The position numbers were made by a program, and so were the translations under genes. From Chondrosia reniformis (lineage: Eukaryota > Porifera > Demospongiae > Chondrillida > Chondrillidae): 64,000 nucleotides of DNA. The notes under the pieces were generated by a model. The model worked only from the letters and a program-made list of their open reading frames with translations, had not been told where the DNA came from and did not search any database. Shown in pieces: positions 1 to 12,600 of the stretch; position 1 is the stretch's first letter, and the number at the start of each line of letters is the position of its first letter. Location of the stretch: assembly GCA_947172415.1 (NCBI GenBank), contig OX359189.1:5718501-5782500 (forward strand), written 5' to 3'.

Positions 1-88
1 CAAAGTAGCCATTTATTTGTTATGACTATGAAGGTCGGATAATCCGAGCAGCCGGTTAATTGGGGTGCGGATAAGTGAGGTTCTACTG
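1..88. mobile_element. Right end of a pogo/Tigger-like DNA transposon or MITE
   Basis: The window opens inside an element whose last bases, read inward on the minus strand, begin CAGTAGAACCTCACTTATCC. This is the form of a pogo/Tigger terminal inverted repeat and is followed by a TA dinucleotide at 89-90, the target these elements duplicate. The left end is outside the window, so neither size nor coding content can be judged. Confidence 0.45.
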
Positions 89-452
89 TATGTAGTGTAC
101 CAGATACAGCTACATACATACAATACATATATACATACATAATTGTGGACAAGCTTGCTGTTGTCCCTACAAGAATTCGTCTGTACATTGAGGGTGTACC
201 CCTGAAAAGACTATCAATTTTCTTGTGCCTTAAATAGATTTTTATTTTGTCATTATATTAGTGATTGATCAGCATCCATCTTGTCTTCAGCTTACTTTTG
301 CATTCTAGTTCATACACATATCTTCTACCATATGCATGGTGTTACATACAATATGTACTGATTCCTTATAAGAGTGATGGTTGTTTTCAGTTAATGGGTA
401 TATTTACCTAAAATACTGTATTCTAAAGGTGTGCTTGTATTCTCTTATTTAG

Positions 453-1960
453 CATATCATTCTGGCAGTGCAAAGGGAAAATGCCATTTGGTATTTGAGC
501 CAGGAATTGAAATATTTCCAGCAAGCCTCGCAAATTAGCTCAAATTCTGTGGAATGTAAGTTGATTACTTCCTTGTGTTTCATTGCTAAATTGGCTATTC
601 AATTTTCTCTGTCCTCTTGGTCAGTAATAATTTTTGTTGGCTCAACCTAGCGCTCAGTATTACTGGACTTCAGTTGCGCCTCTCTCGATTGTTTAGTTTA
701 GCACAAATTTTCAGCTGATTATCCATCTCACACTTGGCTTATATACATTAGTCCATCAGCTCTTAACTCCCATTTTCACACATACAGTACATACACTGTG
801 TATATGCTATTATGAAAGACTGCATTTTGGTGCATCCAGGGTCTGACTCCTATGAAAGAGCCTGTGAGGATATTGATACATACTTCCCTAATGGACTCTG
901 TTGTAGTCCTGATTCTGTCAGTTCAATGATGCTTACCTCTAAGGTAAGTTGATAATACTGGTTTCTTTTTAGATATGGCTTCATGGTTAATTTAAACTAG
1001 AATTAATAGCAACTGATTTACTCTTGTGAGTGTAGTGCAACTGATTATCTAAATATGTACTGCATGTGATTTCTGTTAGGAAAACTTTCCTTGTATTGAC
1101 CAACCAATGCTATACGATTCTGAGTGGTGCTTGTCAACTTCAGGAGAGTCACCACTTACTGAGACGACTTGTATCTTGATTCACCAAATGGCTTTCACTT
1201 CACTCCCAGAGTTGCTTGAGGGATTACAGGCATTGCGTTTTGTAGTGAAGCATCTTATGCTAATAATGCTGTCTTCTGACAGAGCCCGTTGCCTGGCTGT
1301 TGTTGCTGAGAAACCAGAGGTTTGTTCGAAACCACTTGATGTAAAATACATTCCCTCTTATGTTACTTTTGACATCAGCCTTTTGTAATTGGTATGGTGT
1401 TTGTGTTTACGAAGATGTTTACTATTTACAGAAAGCATCAAGTTTGACTGGTTTGTGTTTGGCTGTTGTCCTAAGAAGAGACAATGCTGCCTCCTGTTTC
1501 CATTCTTTAGTTCAAAGGTAAGGATATACCAAGTCAGCAGAGCTCTTGGTCTCAAACAGAGATCTGCTGATTTGGTATTACAATTTGCAATTTAGAATAT
1601 TTGCTTATTTGGCTGTGCTTCGGTACTGCATAGTGACAGGTGTATGCGTTCCACTGTTCCATAATGCATACAGTTAATATGGCATGCAAGGACACTATTG
1701 TAAAAAGGTTGTGTGAAATAATGGTTTTGTCTTTCATTTTTTCTGTAGTAATCAATCTTTGAGGGAACTCTTACAACATGTAACATTCCCTTCCAATTTA
1801 AAACAGGTATGTATGTCAGGATTACTTCACTTGGTATTACTGTGCTACAACTGGTAGCTGAGATAGTAATTAACGGCTTCATAATGTTTAATCATTCATT
1901 TATTTTAATGTCCCTCTTTTGCTTTAGGTCTCGACCTTCTTTGACACTTTGAAACAGTAA
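453..1960 (+). CDS. C-terminal exons of an unrecognised protein (partial)
   Basis: Six exons can be joined with consistent phase: 453-555, 840-943, 1080-1319, 1432-1517, 1749-1806 and 1928-1960, giving at least 207 residues and ending in TAA. All five introns are GT-AG and the reading frame stays open through every junction, which is the main evidence that this is real. Upstream exons must lie left of the window or in unread sequence before 453. The protein is helical-looking: it begins with an ENAIWYLSQELKYF stretch and later has a hydrophobic, leucine-rich part (LPELLEGLQALRFVVKHLML). No catalytic motif is visible. A tetratricopeptide or armadillo-like C-terminus is possible, but the family was not recognised. 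A possible polyadenylation signal AATAAA lies at 2200-2205. Confidence 0.6.
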
Positions 1961-2338
1961 TCTCTTGGGATCATTCTTTCTGTACTGTATGTAACAAGTC
2001 ATACCAGTACTGTACTTGTTTAATTTCTGTATGAAAGAGAGTTTAATATCATCGATCCAAGTTATGTCAAAAGAATACATGAAATATTGACCAGTTTGAA
2101 AGTTGTATCTTAATTGCTATACATACCCCTAATTAAGTTGTACTTATTACATAAATCATAGCTCTTTGTATATAATACAGCTCTAATGACATATAAAGTA
2201 ATAAAACTGCTGTCATGCCTGAAGAGCACAATTACACTGTTTAAGCTTCCTTGTCCATTAGTGTAACTGCTTAATTGAATGTACTGTACTAAATACTACC
2301 TAAGTGTACCCTTTACTAGTCTCATTAGTGTCTTCACC
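1961..2338. other. Intergenic spacer
   Basis: About 380 bases between the stop of the upstream gene and the start of the next plus-strand gene. Apart from an AATAAA near 2200 and AT-rich sequence, nothing is recognised. An in-frame upstream ATG at 2279 offers a longer alternative start for the following gene. Confidence 0.5.
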
Positions 2339-4703
2339 ATGAGCCTCTTGAAGGCAGTAGTGTATTTACTTGTTGGAATTGAGTTATCTTTAACTCAAGA
2401 CAGTGCCAATGATCATATGAGTAAGCTTTACAATGCTTTAAGAACCCAGGCATTGCCCAATACTGATTCCTCCTCAAGCAAGCGTCTAGTTTTAATATCT
2501 CCTGGTCAGGTGTTGAATGAAAGAGATTACTATCCCGGTGCTGCCTATGTACGATATGTCACAAATCCAGATTCCACACCAGTCCAATATATTCCACCAG
2601 TAAAGCAATTGAATCTCTTTAATCTCGTTGACAAAGTACCTGCTCCTCATCTCATACAAACTGATAGCGGAGAACGATTTTCGGTGCTGTACAGATTAAT
2701 CCTAGGCGAAATGGACATAGTCGGACTTAACGAGTTGACCGCCCAGGAACAAATTCGTGTAAATCAATCCTTGGTATATTTGGAGGAGCATGTGCCTGAC
2801 CCGAGAGATAGAAGTAGATCTATCAGCAGATGGGATTTGTATAGACGGTACGAGACTCTGTACTACGACGAAGTTCAAGCCGTAGATGACGAGATTAGCT
2901 ATCAGCGATCCTTGAGGAGTTCGGTTGACTATCAAATCTGGTTTCAACGTCAGTACCCCGTACTTCAGTCGCGCATAGATGGACTTTACACAGATTGGAT
3001 AGTAAATGGAGACAAAGAGCTGGTTACAATGCATCGTGCTAGATTAGGAAGCACTTCACCCGGTAGTGTCCTAGGAGAGGCCAAGGCAGCTTTGAGAGTT
3101 TCGGGACTTATAGCCCTCGATCGATCTACAACAATTTATCCCATTGATTATACACCTTCTAATTGGTACAATTTCTTGAAAGACCCGTGAGTTATATTTA
3201 AGGAGAGAGTACGTACGTATAGAGTAATCTACCATTTTCCTATATGCTATGATCTGTAATAAACTAAAAATCCTATAGGGAGCTTAACCTGGAGAGAGCT
3301 TTGGATGAAGATTTACAGGAGTCTTCTCTTTCCTCTTTTGCGCTGTTTCTGGGAATTCCACCCTTCGTCAATGACCCTGGGAGTCTTTGTCTTTTTGTGA
3401 ATCCATGGCTCTCTATATGCTAAATATCTAGGGGTCTTACATACACAACTTGCGCTATACTGTCAGTATTTGCATCTTTGCGAAGATTTTTAATTGCATT
3501 ATTTTATGTACCTTGTTCATTTAGTGTCAATGAAATGACTTACGATCAAATTCAAACCAAACTGGGAGTGATTGATGGTCAAATTAACTTTCTTGAAGCT
3601 ATTAAAGATTACCAAGAAAATGGAAACTGCACACTTGATGATGCTGCTACTCTAGTAGAGGAGGAGTTTGCTGACAATGAAGGCTACATAGCATCAAATA
3701 CAACTGCCTATTTGATTCAGAGACTGGAATGCTTTGTTGACACATATGATGAATTAGAAGGTAGTGATGACTGTGATGGCTTACAGGATACATTAGACAG
3801 TGCTTTGGAAGCTATTGGTATAACTGCAGAACAATATCAAGCACTCAATGCCTTGTCCTTGCTTAATGGGGATTCAGAAACAATAACAGAAACTATAGCT
3901 AGACTCAATGAAGAGAGATCAAGTTTAAGTGCAAAATTGCAAAATAGTAAATCAAGAATATCTAGCTCAATACTTGGCATCTCTACAAATGATGTTCAGC
4001 CAGAGGATGGTTGGGTGACATTTAGCTATGACACTTCTACTAGTCCAAGCTATGACGGGATCTTCACAACCAATGTCCCAATGGGTGAAACTGGCTGGGT
4101 ACAGAGACGTTCCAGCTCTGGAAATTCCCTACCTGCAGAAACAGTGGAGGCATATAGTTCCTTTGATTCTGCTAGTTTTACATTTTCAGGAGAAATATTG
4201 CGTGTATTTATTCGATATCCTTGGTTTCGTCCTTCTATGTTCAAATCACCATATTTTAAAACAGTGAGTTGATGAAAGACAATATATCAAAGCATCTTCT
4301 TTTTGCTATGTACGTATATAGCAGTTTTTTTTTCTACCATTAGGAGGCTCAAGTTTCACCTGGACCACCTGAAGAAAATGAAAATGATGATGATTTTGTT
4401 AGAACTGTTGTTAGTGGTAACTATCTGATTCCCCAGTACATAACTGGTCTTCTACTGATGAGGAATATTACAATGGAATCGCAGGTTTCCCCATCTGTTG
4501 CCTCAACATTGCTAGCAGATACTAGCAGAACAGATCCAGATATCTCCTACGGCCCATTTTCTTTGACCACACGATATGGTAGCCAGAGACCACCTCTCAC
4601 TGCATCTTCTTCAGTTGATTCAGGTTTTAGTATAAAAGTTCCTGGAACTCAGATGGTTGGATACTACACAGAAATTCTTCCCAAATTTCCTATCAATGAA
4701 TAA
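2339..4703 (+). CDS. Unrecognised probable secreted protein, about 648 residues
   Basis: Three exons join in phase: 2339-3186, 3525-4263 and 4344-4703. The ATG at 2339 was chosen because it starts a hydrophobic signal-like segment (MSLLKAVVYLLVGIELSLTQ); the ATG at 2279 would add 20 residues. The first half is rich in Tyr and Arg, with a motif ISPGQVLNERDYYPGAAYV and a helical middle with WDLYRRYETLYYDE and DYQIWFQRQYP. A helical acidic stretch with a few Cys follows (about residues 290-430). The C-terminal third reads as beta-rich, with GWVTFSYDTS, RVFIRYPWFRPSMF, an acidic linker, SGNYLIPQYITGLLLMRNI and a closing VPGTQMVGYYTEILPKFP. No enzyme family was recognised. Codon use and introns look like the neighbours, so recent transfer is not supported. 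Splicing is well supported; function is unknown. Confidence 0.7.
3275..3425. repeat. Interspersed repeat, copy 1 (about 150 bp family)
   Basis: Lies in the first intron of the 2339-4703 gene. Shares long blocks such as GAGAGCTTTGGATGAAGAT, CTGTTTCTGGGAATTCCACC and TCTTTGTCTTT with copies near 27725-27905, 29345-29470 and 40195-40350. Some copies sit in opposite orientation. No terminal inverted repeat or poly-A tail was found, so the class is unknown; a SINE or MITE are both possible. Confidence 0.6.
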
Positions 4704-5366
4704 TGACTGTTACTACCATTGCTGTGTACTTCAATTATTAAAATCAGCAGCCTTTGCATGTTCGCACATAATAATAACTATGTACGTAGGTAATTACAGT
4801 ACTAGAATACCCAGGAATAGCCAGCCCCTTGTGGTTGATAGGCCATATCTGTACATCTATATACAGGCTACGTATCACCACTTGGAAGTCTACCAGCCCA
4901 TGTTTCCCAGACAATCACATGTATATACAAACCTGAGTTCAAAGGTACCACATCAGTTCTAGAATGGGATGATGTAGATAAATTGGGTGAATGCACAATG
5001 AATATATGGAAAAGGCTATTACAATTATGTACATACATTTTAATGTTGATCAAGGCGCAGAGTTATTACACAGGTGAATTTTGATCTTGTTACTCTTAAA
5101 AGCCACAATAATGCCACCGCCAGAGTTTAATTATCTATTTAGTTAACTCTCTATCCTAAAAATTTACCTTTCTTACCTTTTACTATATCTTTATAGCTGC
5201 AGTATCTAAGCTGTGTATACCTCTAATCCTCTCATCTTGGTTTCTATTTTATGTTGAGTTCTAGTGTTTTAATAGATTTTCTTTTGGCTCCGTATATTTT
5301 CATTTCATCTATATACATATATTTGACCTATCCCTCCCCATACATTAGGTTTGCACATATATATAC

Positions 5367-5660
5367 TTCACACCTTTCCATTTAACAGAGTTACAGCTAT
5401 AAATGTACCTAAATTCTGGTATACAAAGTCAATGTATGGCGAGACATAGGGCATAATAGAAGTATCCATCAAAATTTCAATTCCCCATTGGACATGCTTT
5501 ATAGCTGTCTGTGAATGCTGACACCAAGTATTAGCTTCACATCTTTCCATTTAACAGAGTTACAGCCCTAAATGTACATAAATTCTGGTATACAAAGTCA
5601 ATGTATGGTGAGACATAGGACAAAACATATGTATCCATCAAAATTATCAGAGTTACAGCC
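5367..5660. repeat. Tandem duplication, period about 169 bp
   Basis: The block containing CTTTCCATTTAACAGAGTTA and TGGTATACAAAGTCAATGTA occurs at about 5374 and again 169 bases later, with a few substitutions. A third partial start (CAGAGTTACAGCCATAAAT) appears near 5648. This looks like a recent unequal-crossover product of a unique sequence rather than a satellite array. Confidence 0.7.
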
Positions 5661-6072
5661 ATAAATATGATATAGTGAAACTTTATGCATACATTGCTAC
5701 CTCTCAATTTAAATCTAGGTCTGCTATTGGCTGTGAAGTGAGACCCCTTAAAAGGATTACCAGAGTCTCTTTAGAATATATTATTACATAGAGGACCTTG
5801 ACCATCATGTTAAAGTCTGCTAGGTGTGGGAAATTTGTTATTTATCTAGTTTACAATCTGTCAGGCATTTCTCTTTATGTACGTAGGTTACCAAGCTTGC
5901 TTGCAGCAGGAGTACATTTTTGATGTTTGCACTGTAGAGCAAAGTGACATTTTTTAATACTTACAAAATTGCATAGTTGTAGTTGTCCAGCATTTTTGTA
6001 ACTTGTAACAACACTGTGTAGTAACCACTTTGCTCTGTTTATAACAGGGAGTGGATATTCAGCGGTATATAA

Positions 6073-6134
6073 CAAGTAGTTCGAGTTTAAAAACTCGTGG
6101 GGCTGCCGCCCCCCGAATTTACTCGAACTACTTG
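6073..6134. repeat. Perfect 14 bp inverted repeat enclosing a GC-rich core
   Basis: The left arm CAAGTAGTTCGAGT (6073-6086) is the exact complement of the right arm ACTCGAACTACTTG (6121-6134). Between them is a short second stem and a GGGGCTGCCGCCCC core. A diverged relative occurs at 18616-18671. This suggests a small fold-back element family rather than a host terminator. Confidence 0.65.
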
Positions 6135-6276
6135 GCCGCATCGTTGGGCTTTGATATACTATTCTTAATCCTAACGATTGAGGACGCTTAAGTGTCCTGA
6201 AAATTATAAATAACGACAGAAAAGCTTCGTTAACTAAAGCTTCCTGAACGCCGCCATTTGCAAAAACGATGTATTG

Positions 6277-6379
6277 ACGTATAAATTAAGTGTTATAATA
6301 GTTGCGTATGAACTCGTATTATACATAATTCGACGTATAAAATGTGTTATAATAGTTGCGTATGAACTCGTATTATATA
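6277..6379. repeat. Tandem duplication, period about 54 bp
   Basis: Two near-identical copies of a unit containing GTTATAATAGTTGCGTATGA and ACTCGTATTATA sit side by side, followed by a short AT microsatellite. Confidence 0.7.
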
Positions 6380-6436
6380 TATATATATATCCGTAACATG
6401 AAGCCATACATAAATCGCGTTATGAAAACAATAGAG

Positions 6437-6457
6437 GGGGCTGCCGTAGGCAGCCCC
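6437..6457. repeat. Perfect GC hairpin in AT-rich DNA
   Basis: GGGGCTGCC (6437-6445) and GGCAGCCCC (6449-6457) pair perfectly across a GTA loop. It shares the GGGGCTGCC word with the fold-back at 6073-6134, so the whole 6073-6457 stretch may be one degraded element. Confidence 0.6.
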
Positions 6458-6699
6458 TAAAAATGTTTAACAGTCATAATATGTGCATTCCCTGATAGTG
6501 CCCAGCTACATACCGCATGAGCAGTGTACACACGACAACCTCAGGGTTAGTACATGAATATCAACTGCTAATCTGAGACTGTCACAGATACCTGTAAATA
6601 CAGGCAGAGTAACACGTGTATTATTACGCGTTATGCGGTATATATTGGCTGGTTACGTCATTCGTTTAATTCTTCTTGATTGGCCTTTCCGGGGTGAAG

Positions 6700-9600
6700 A
6701 TGGTTTACTTGGTGGTTCTGTTTGCCTTTCTGTTCTATAGAGCTGAAGGAGTTACAGAAAGTGAGGCCTGTCGTTATCTAACCAACCATTTAGAGGAATT
6801 GCCTCACAGGATAAGAACTGTCAAATTCTCTAGTAAGATCAACCATTCTACGTATATCGAACCACTCCAATAATAGCCGTGCAATACGCCCTCAAAAACT
6901 ACTAAGAAGTTACTTATCACTATTTTCATGTCTTCTCAGTTCTTCAATTCACTCCTTAACCTTGAGTATCCCTGTCAGAATCACAGAATTTGACGTATAC
7001 ATACGTAACTTAGTTAATGGAGTAATACAACGAATTTTGGTGTGCCTATAATCAGTTAATCCTTAATCCTTGACCTTTAGACACTATGTATTATATGTAG
7101 AGAAGCTGAGCAGGACAACTGTTGTCGCCCTTGTTTGGAGTAGTCTTGTAGTAGTAGTAGTAGAGTAGGAGTGTGTGTGTGTATGGAAAGTCTCAAGACC
7201 ACCAATAGCATGGCTTGATACTGTCACATGTAGTACTATGGTCAGTTTTGATTTTTGGCAATAAAACGTACTGAATCCATTAATCATAGTTGCACCTATG
7301 CTAGGAAACTGCCAGTTAATATTAAACATTTATATATACATCTTATTCAGATGCTATTTAGAAGTATACTTGGTATGAGTGCTTTATTTTTAGCTGTCTT
7401 GAAAAAATGTCATTTTCATAGCATTAAGTAGATACGTATCTATTCCTAAATATGATATACAAGATTAAGGAATGCTGTACAATTAATCAGCTGTGCCATG
7501 CAATGGCTTACTCGTTGTGTTGACATGACTACGTAAGTGTTCCTTCCTTGCAGATATCAGTGACAAATTCAGTTTCACAACTACTTGTCCAAACACTATT
7601 AACACATCTTGGTGTGTGCTCCTCAATGATGCAAGGTGTTGCTGTAATGGATGTACTGGTTTTGGTCTCAACCTTTATTCGTATGACATGGCCTTCTCTT
7701 GGAACATATCCATGTTGGATTATTTTCTTTATGACGGGACTGTAGTTGGGTGTTTTGAAAATGAACGCTTAATACAGGCAACTTACGCATCTGGCTATGG
7801 TAAGTCTACACTGTCATCGTTCACAGTGTGGTTCTTATGTATAGTAGTCATTATGGTTTGTGGAATCCAGTGTTGGCTGTAACATAAGCTACAGTATATG
7901 CTGGTTAGAAGAAATACTTGGCATATAGTATATGTACTAATGATACTCATGTAACTTGACTTTCATAATATGAATACCAGCATATGTAGTGAGTATTTCA
8001 TGGAACTTTTCTCTTTCAGCATCTGTAATTTTTCTATTGAAATACTGTACTCCTTAGGAATCATGTTACTGTAGTAAATTTGACAGTGAGACAAATTTGA
8101 GGAAATATTTCTAATAACTATGTAGAACATATCTATCAGAACATTCATTGTTGACTATTGAGTCTCTAAAGACACATTTTTAATTTTTACTCAGAAGGAA
8201 AAGAAATTTGTATTATTGTTGCTCTTCATTAGATGAGAGTCATTTATTGTACCAGTAAACAGACAAGTATTTGGTAATAATGTAACACTACGTAGTGCAG
8301 CTGATGATGACTACATACGTAGGCTTATGTTTAACAGTGTATATAAACACTAATATTTCAGTTTCACACCTGCCAGCTTTTGGTAGTCCTGTGTGTTAAA
8401 GTAGCAGGCAGTGTAATACTGCACCTGGTGTGTTTGGTAGGTGAACACATCTGTTTAGTAACATAAGTGAGTGTGTGTGTAAACTAGTTTGTGAAAGTAA
8501 TTACAGTGGAACTTGCATAATTAGGCTTGATGTGGAACAAGAAAGTGAAGTTAGTGATAAACCAGTAACATCTAAAGCTTCTTTCTGTATAACACTGTCT
8601 CAATGTGCTCTTTATGACATGACACTTGTGAAAATAAGGACATTCTACAGTGTATTAGGAGCTACCTGCAGCAGTGCCTAAATTGTGTTCATTTTTACTT
8701 TCAGTTGTTACACTCGTCTCATATATAGACATATACGTATATATGATATAGATTCATACACAAGTATCATAACACAACACAAATGAGATAGGGTTCCGTA
8801 AGCTTAAGTTTGTTTACTTTTGCTACTCTTAATTTTGAGGATATTTAGGAGTCGAAATCATTAAGATTATGACTATATCCAAGCCCACCAAAGTAGCCAA
8901 ATAATTCAACTCTGGGGAGTGGCAGTCTTAACCTCAAATTACTTGTTTCGAAGTTCTTTGTTATTATTTAGTATTTGCCACTCTCATCAATCATGCCCTG
9001 TTTTGTATTTATCTTTACTGGTGTCACTATAGAAGTATGTCTTTATTGTGCAGAAATTAAAAATGGAGATATGTCCGAGCAGAGAAGGATGGTGACCATA
9101 TACTCTGTTGTATTTGGGCTGCTATCGACTGCCTTGTTTATTACACCCTGCTTTGTACTGGTCATTGTGTCCTCAAAGAAACAGTCTGCTCAAAAGGGAA
9201 GAAGAAACACCATGGCTGAATCAGTAGCCCCCACTACTAGAAGGTACGTAAGCTGTCCGTCACAGTACATCAGCAGCCTATACCAGTGTAATGATTGTAT
9301 TACTAGCTTGTTGTATGTTTCCTGGTCTAGTAATGGAACATTTGATGGTGGTATTCTATACTGAATATGGGAGGTTACTGAATACGGGAGGTTACTGAAT
9401 ATGGGAGGTTACTGAATACGGGAGGTTACTGAATACGGGAGGTTACTGAATACGGGAGGTTACTGAATACGGGAGGTTACTGAATACGGGAGGTTACTGA
9501 ATACGGGAGGCTATTGAATATGGGAGGCTACTGAATATGGGAGGCTATTGAATATGGAAGGCTACTGAATATGGGAGGCTATTGAATATGGGAGGCTACT

Positions 9601-12600
9601 GAATATGGGAGGCTACTGAATACGGGAGGCTATTGAATATGGGAGGCTACTGAATATGGGAGGCTATTGAATATGGGAGGCTACTGAATATGGGAGGCTA
9701 CTGAATATGGGAGGTTACTGAATACGGGAGGCTACTGAATATGGGAGACTTTGAATATGGGAGGCTACCATATCCAACTGTTTCCGTATTTGTGTATTGT
9801 GAATACAATTTGTTATTAGCCTAATATTACCTTTGCTACTTTAAAGTCTGTTTCTAATTTCAAATACCTCACACATTGAGTGGGATTTTTTATATATACA
9901 CATTTAATGTACTTAAATATTAGTTTATACTCATGACATGCACAGCTATGTATCAAGGGGTCCTCTGTGTATGATGCACTGAGAGTGTCTCTTGAATATG
10001 TGGATAAGGTTCCTTATGTTAATCATGTCTGGTTTGTTTTTAGAGGAAGCTCCCGGTCAAGCTATCGACCGTCTATACCTAGTGTATCGGATGCAGGGGA
10101 TACCAATTTTAAGTGGAAAGATGTCAAACAGATCAAACTGATTGGTATGATAAGCTGCAAAGCATACTAGTTACAGTTCAATATTTCATCCAGATATACA
10201 CATATAGTACAGTATGTGTATATCAAACCTACATTGTATTCAGTTCATTATTCTATTGGAAAACAATGTATAAATAAGTTTGTTTACTGACCTGTTTTCT
10301 TCCTAACAGCAAAGAGTAGAATTTGTGGGGTTTGGAAAGCGGAAGTAAAGGGTGTTTGTCACAACAATCCTAACAGAAATCTCGTCTGTTTAAAAATTCT
10401 TAATGATGGTAAGCATGCATGTACATATGTATACACACATTATATGTACGTATGAACATATGGTACGTATGAACATATGGTACGTATGAACATATGAAAG
10501 GTAAAACTGCTAGCTGTGGTTCATTACCAGGGCTTGCATTAAACAGATAGAATAGGGTCCCTGTTTAAGTCAAGGTATAATAGTCACTGAAGGAGTCCTG
10601 AAGCTCACCTGCTCAAGCTTCAAAGCAAAGACTCCCTTTTTACACCTTGTAATGATGTACAGTCAGAGGGCTGATATACATATACGTATACGTACTGTAC
10701 ATTCTGTTTGGTATACGTGATTTCCAGCGCATGTGTGATTGTTTACTTGTTCAAGTGGCTACTTTGGTAATTTTTTTCATCTTGTGAACAATGGTTGAAA
10801 AGACTGTCTCTTTTGCAGATAAAGAACAGGCAGAGGCTACAAGATTTGCATTCCTGCAGACTTTTGAGACAAAGCGATCATTAGCAGCACATGCTAACCT
10901 TATAAACTATCTTGGTTGTTCATTTAGGAATGGTAAAAGTGAGTTTTATAGGTAAAACCATTTCTTTTCATGGCCTGTCTTCTCTTCATGCATTGCCTCT
11001 CTTAACTGAAATACAGATGCTCCTTTAGCTCTTGTTGTTGAGCTGGGCTTGTATGGGACACTTTATGACTTCCTACAAGCCAAGAGAAGGGCAAAGATTG
11101 TTGACTCCAATCACCAGTGGAAATTGATAGCAGAATTAGAGAAGGAGAAGGATTCAATTGCTCACCATGACAATGTTGGGTATGTATAGTGTGTCAGTAT
11201 CATATGTATACGTACTTAGGTATGCATCTACTTCCTTTATGTTCCTATTATCTGCATATTTAGTATTTATGAATGTAATTAGAGTCACAAGCAGTTTAGC
11301 GCACTATTTTGGCACTGTTATGCAAAAATTTAAATATGAAAACCTCTTCTTTATAGCTACCAAGGTTTACTGTATAAGCCCATGATCGTCTTAGGCAATG
11401 GGAGCAACTTGAAGCTAGTTAATAGCAACATAGAGCATAACTAAATGTACATAACATGTATACCACAGTTACCATGGTTACTTCACCATTGAGTCTCTAT
11501 TTGGTTTAGTGGCAATTAATACAGTGTGGCATATTACGTACGTACGTATATGCGTAGCCAGCTGTGGCACTGTTATAAGCTATATTCCATCATCCCTTTC
11601 TGTCACCATGCAGATACTATGTTAGCAATGTACATGAAGATTACCAGCATCCATTTACAGTTGCCATGAACACACCATTTACTGAAAGAGATTTAACTTA
11701 TTTTGCCATTCAGATTGCAAAAGCTTTGGACTTTTTACATGAACTTTCAGTAAGATGGTAGCACCAAGTGTATAATTGTGATCTAATAGAGATCTTACCC
11801 CGAGATACCCAGAGTTAAATGATGATGACATCAATGCTTTAAGATCGGCTTTAGATCTTGAAGTTCCTCTATTTTTTCCATATTAGTGGTCAGCCACACT
11901 TTCGGCTGTGCCCCTTATCTGCTGATAAGGAAACCACAAGCTTTTTTGCTTCTGGGAGTACTTATTAGCAGACTAGCCATTCAAACTTCCATCGTATGCC
12001 ATACTGATGAGTCCTAATAAGGACAAAACAGCTGTCTATGGCTCGACCATCTTTTTGAGTGGCTAGGGGGAGGCTCTGGTTCCCATCAAGCGAACTTTGG
12101 TTCCGCCCATTAGCTCATTGCGCTCCTCAGGGGACATGAGTGGGCAGGGGTAATACCCAGAGTTAAATGATGATGACATCGATGCTTTAAGATCGGCTTT
12201 AGATCTTGAAGTTCCCCTATTTTTTCCAAGAATCCATATATTTATGATCATATACAGTATTACTAACACTTACGAGAACTATACCTACAGTTGGTTAATG
12301 TTTATGTTCTGTCTGTGGTGCCTCTCTATTGCTAGGGAGTGTTCAGTTCTTAGTTTTATGGGGTTTCCATATTCAGAGAAGAGTCTCATATTTGTTAGTG
12401 CTCTATCTTTGCTGTTGTTAGGTTGTTCATCGTTCACTAACATCAGAGTGTGTGTATATTGGTGAAAACTTTGTACTGAAAGTTGGTGGATTCCATTATG
12501 AAAAGATTTCCACACCACCCAGGATGCAACCAAAGAGATTGAAACCAGTATGTGTTGCTTAATCTACTCTACTTACTGGTTAGATTACTTCTATATAATC

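Larger units (their letters stand above)
4704..6699. other. Intergenic region with repeats, no gene seen
   Basis: Nearly 2 kb between two plus-strand genes. It holds a 169 bp tandem duplication, a 54 bp tandem duplication and two GC-rich hairpins, listed separately. Short open frames here have no recognisable product, and splice-consistent exons were not found. Confidence 0.5.

Noticed and set aside
3478-4272. Separate gene starting at a TTG near 3478
   Set aside because: The frame joins in phase to the upstream exon through a good acceptor at 3525, and no ATG start is present; it is the second exon of the 2339-4703 gene.
8475-8681. Stop codon at 8679-8681 as the end of the receptor gene
   Set aside because: Downstream exons supply the membrane span and kinase-like domain in consistent phase, so an exon end before this stop is more likely; the exact donor was not settled.
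9362-9769. CRISPR-like array
   Set aside because: Repeat units are directly adjacent without unique spacers, in a eukaryotic intron; it is a minisatellite.
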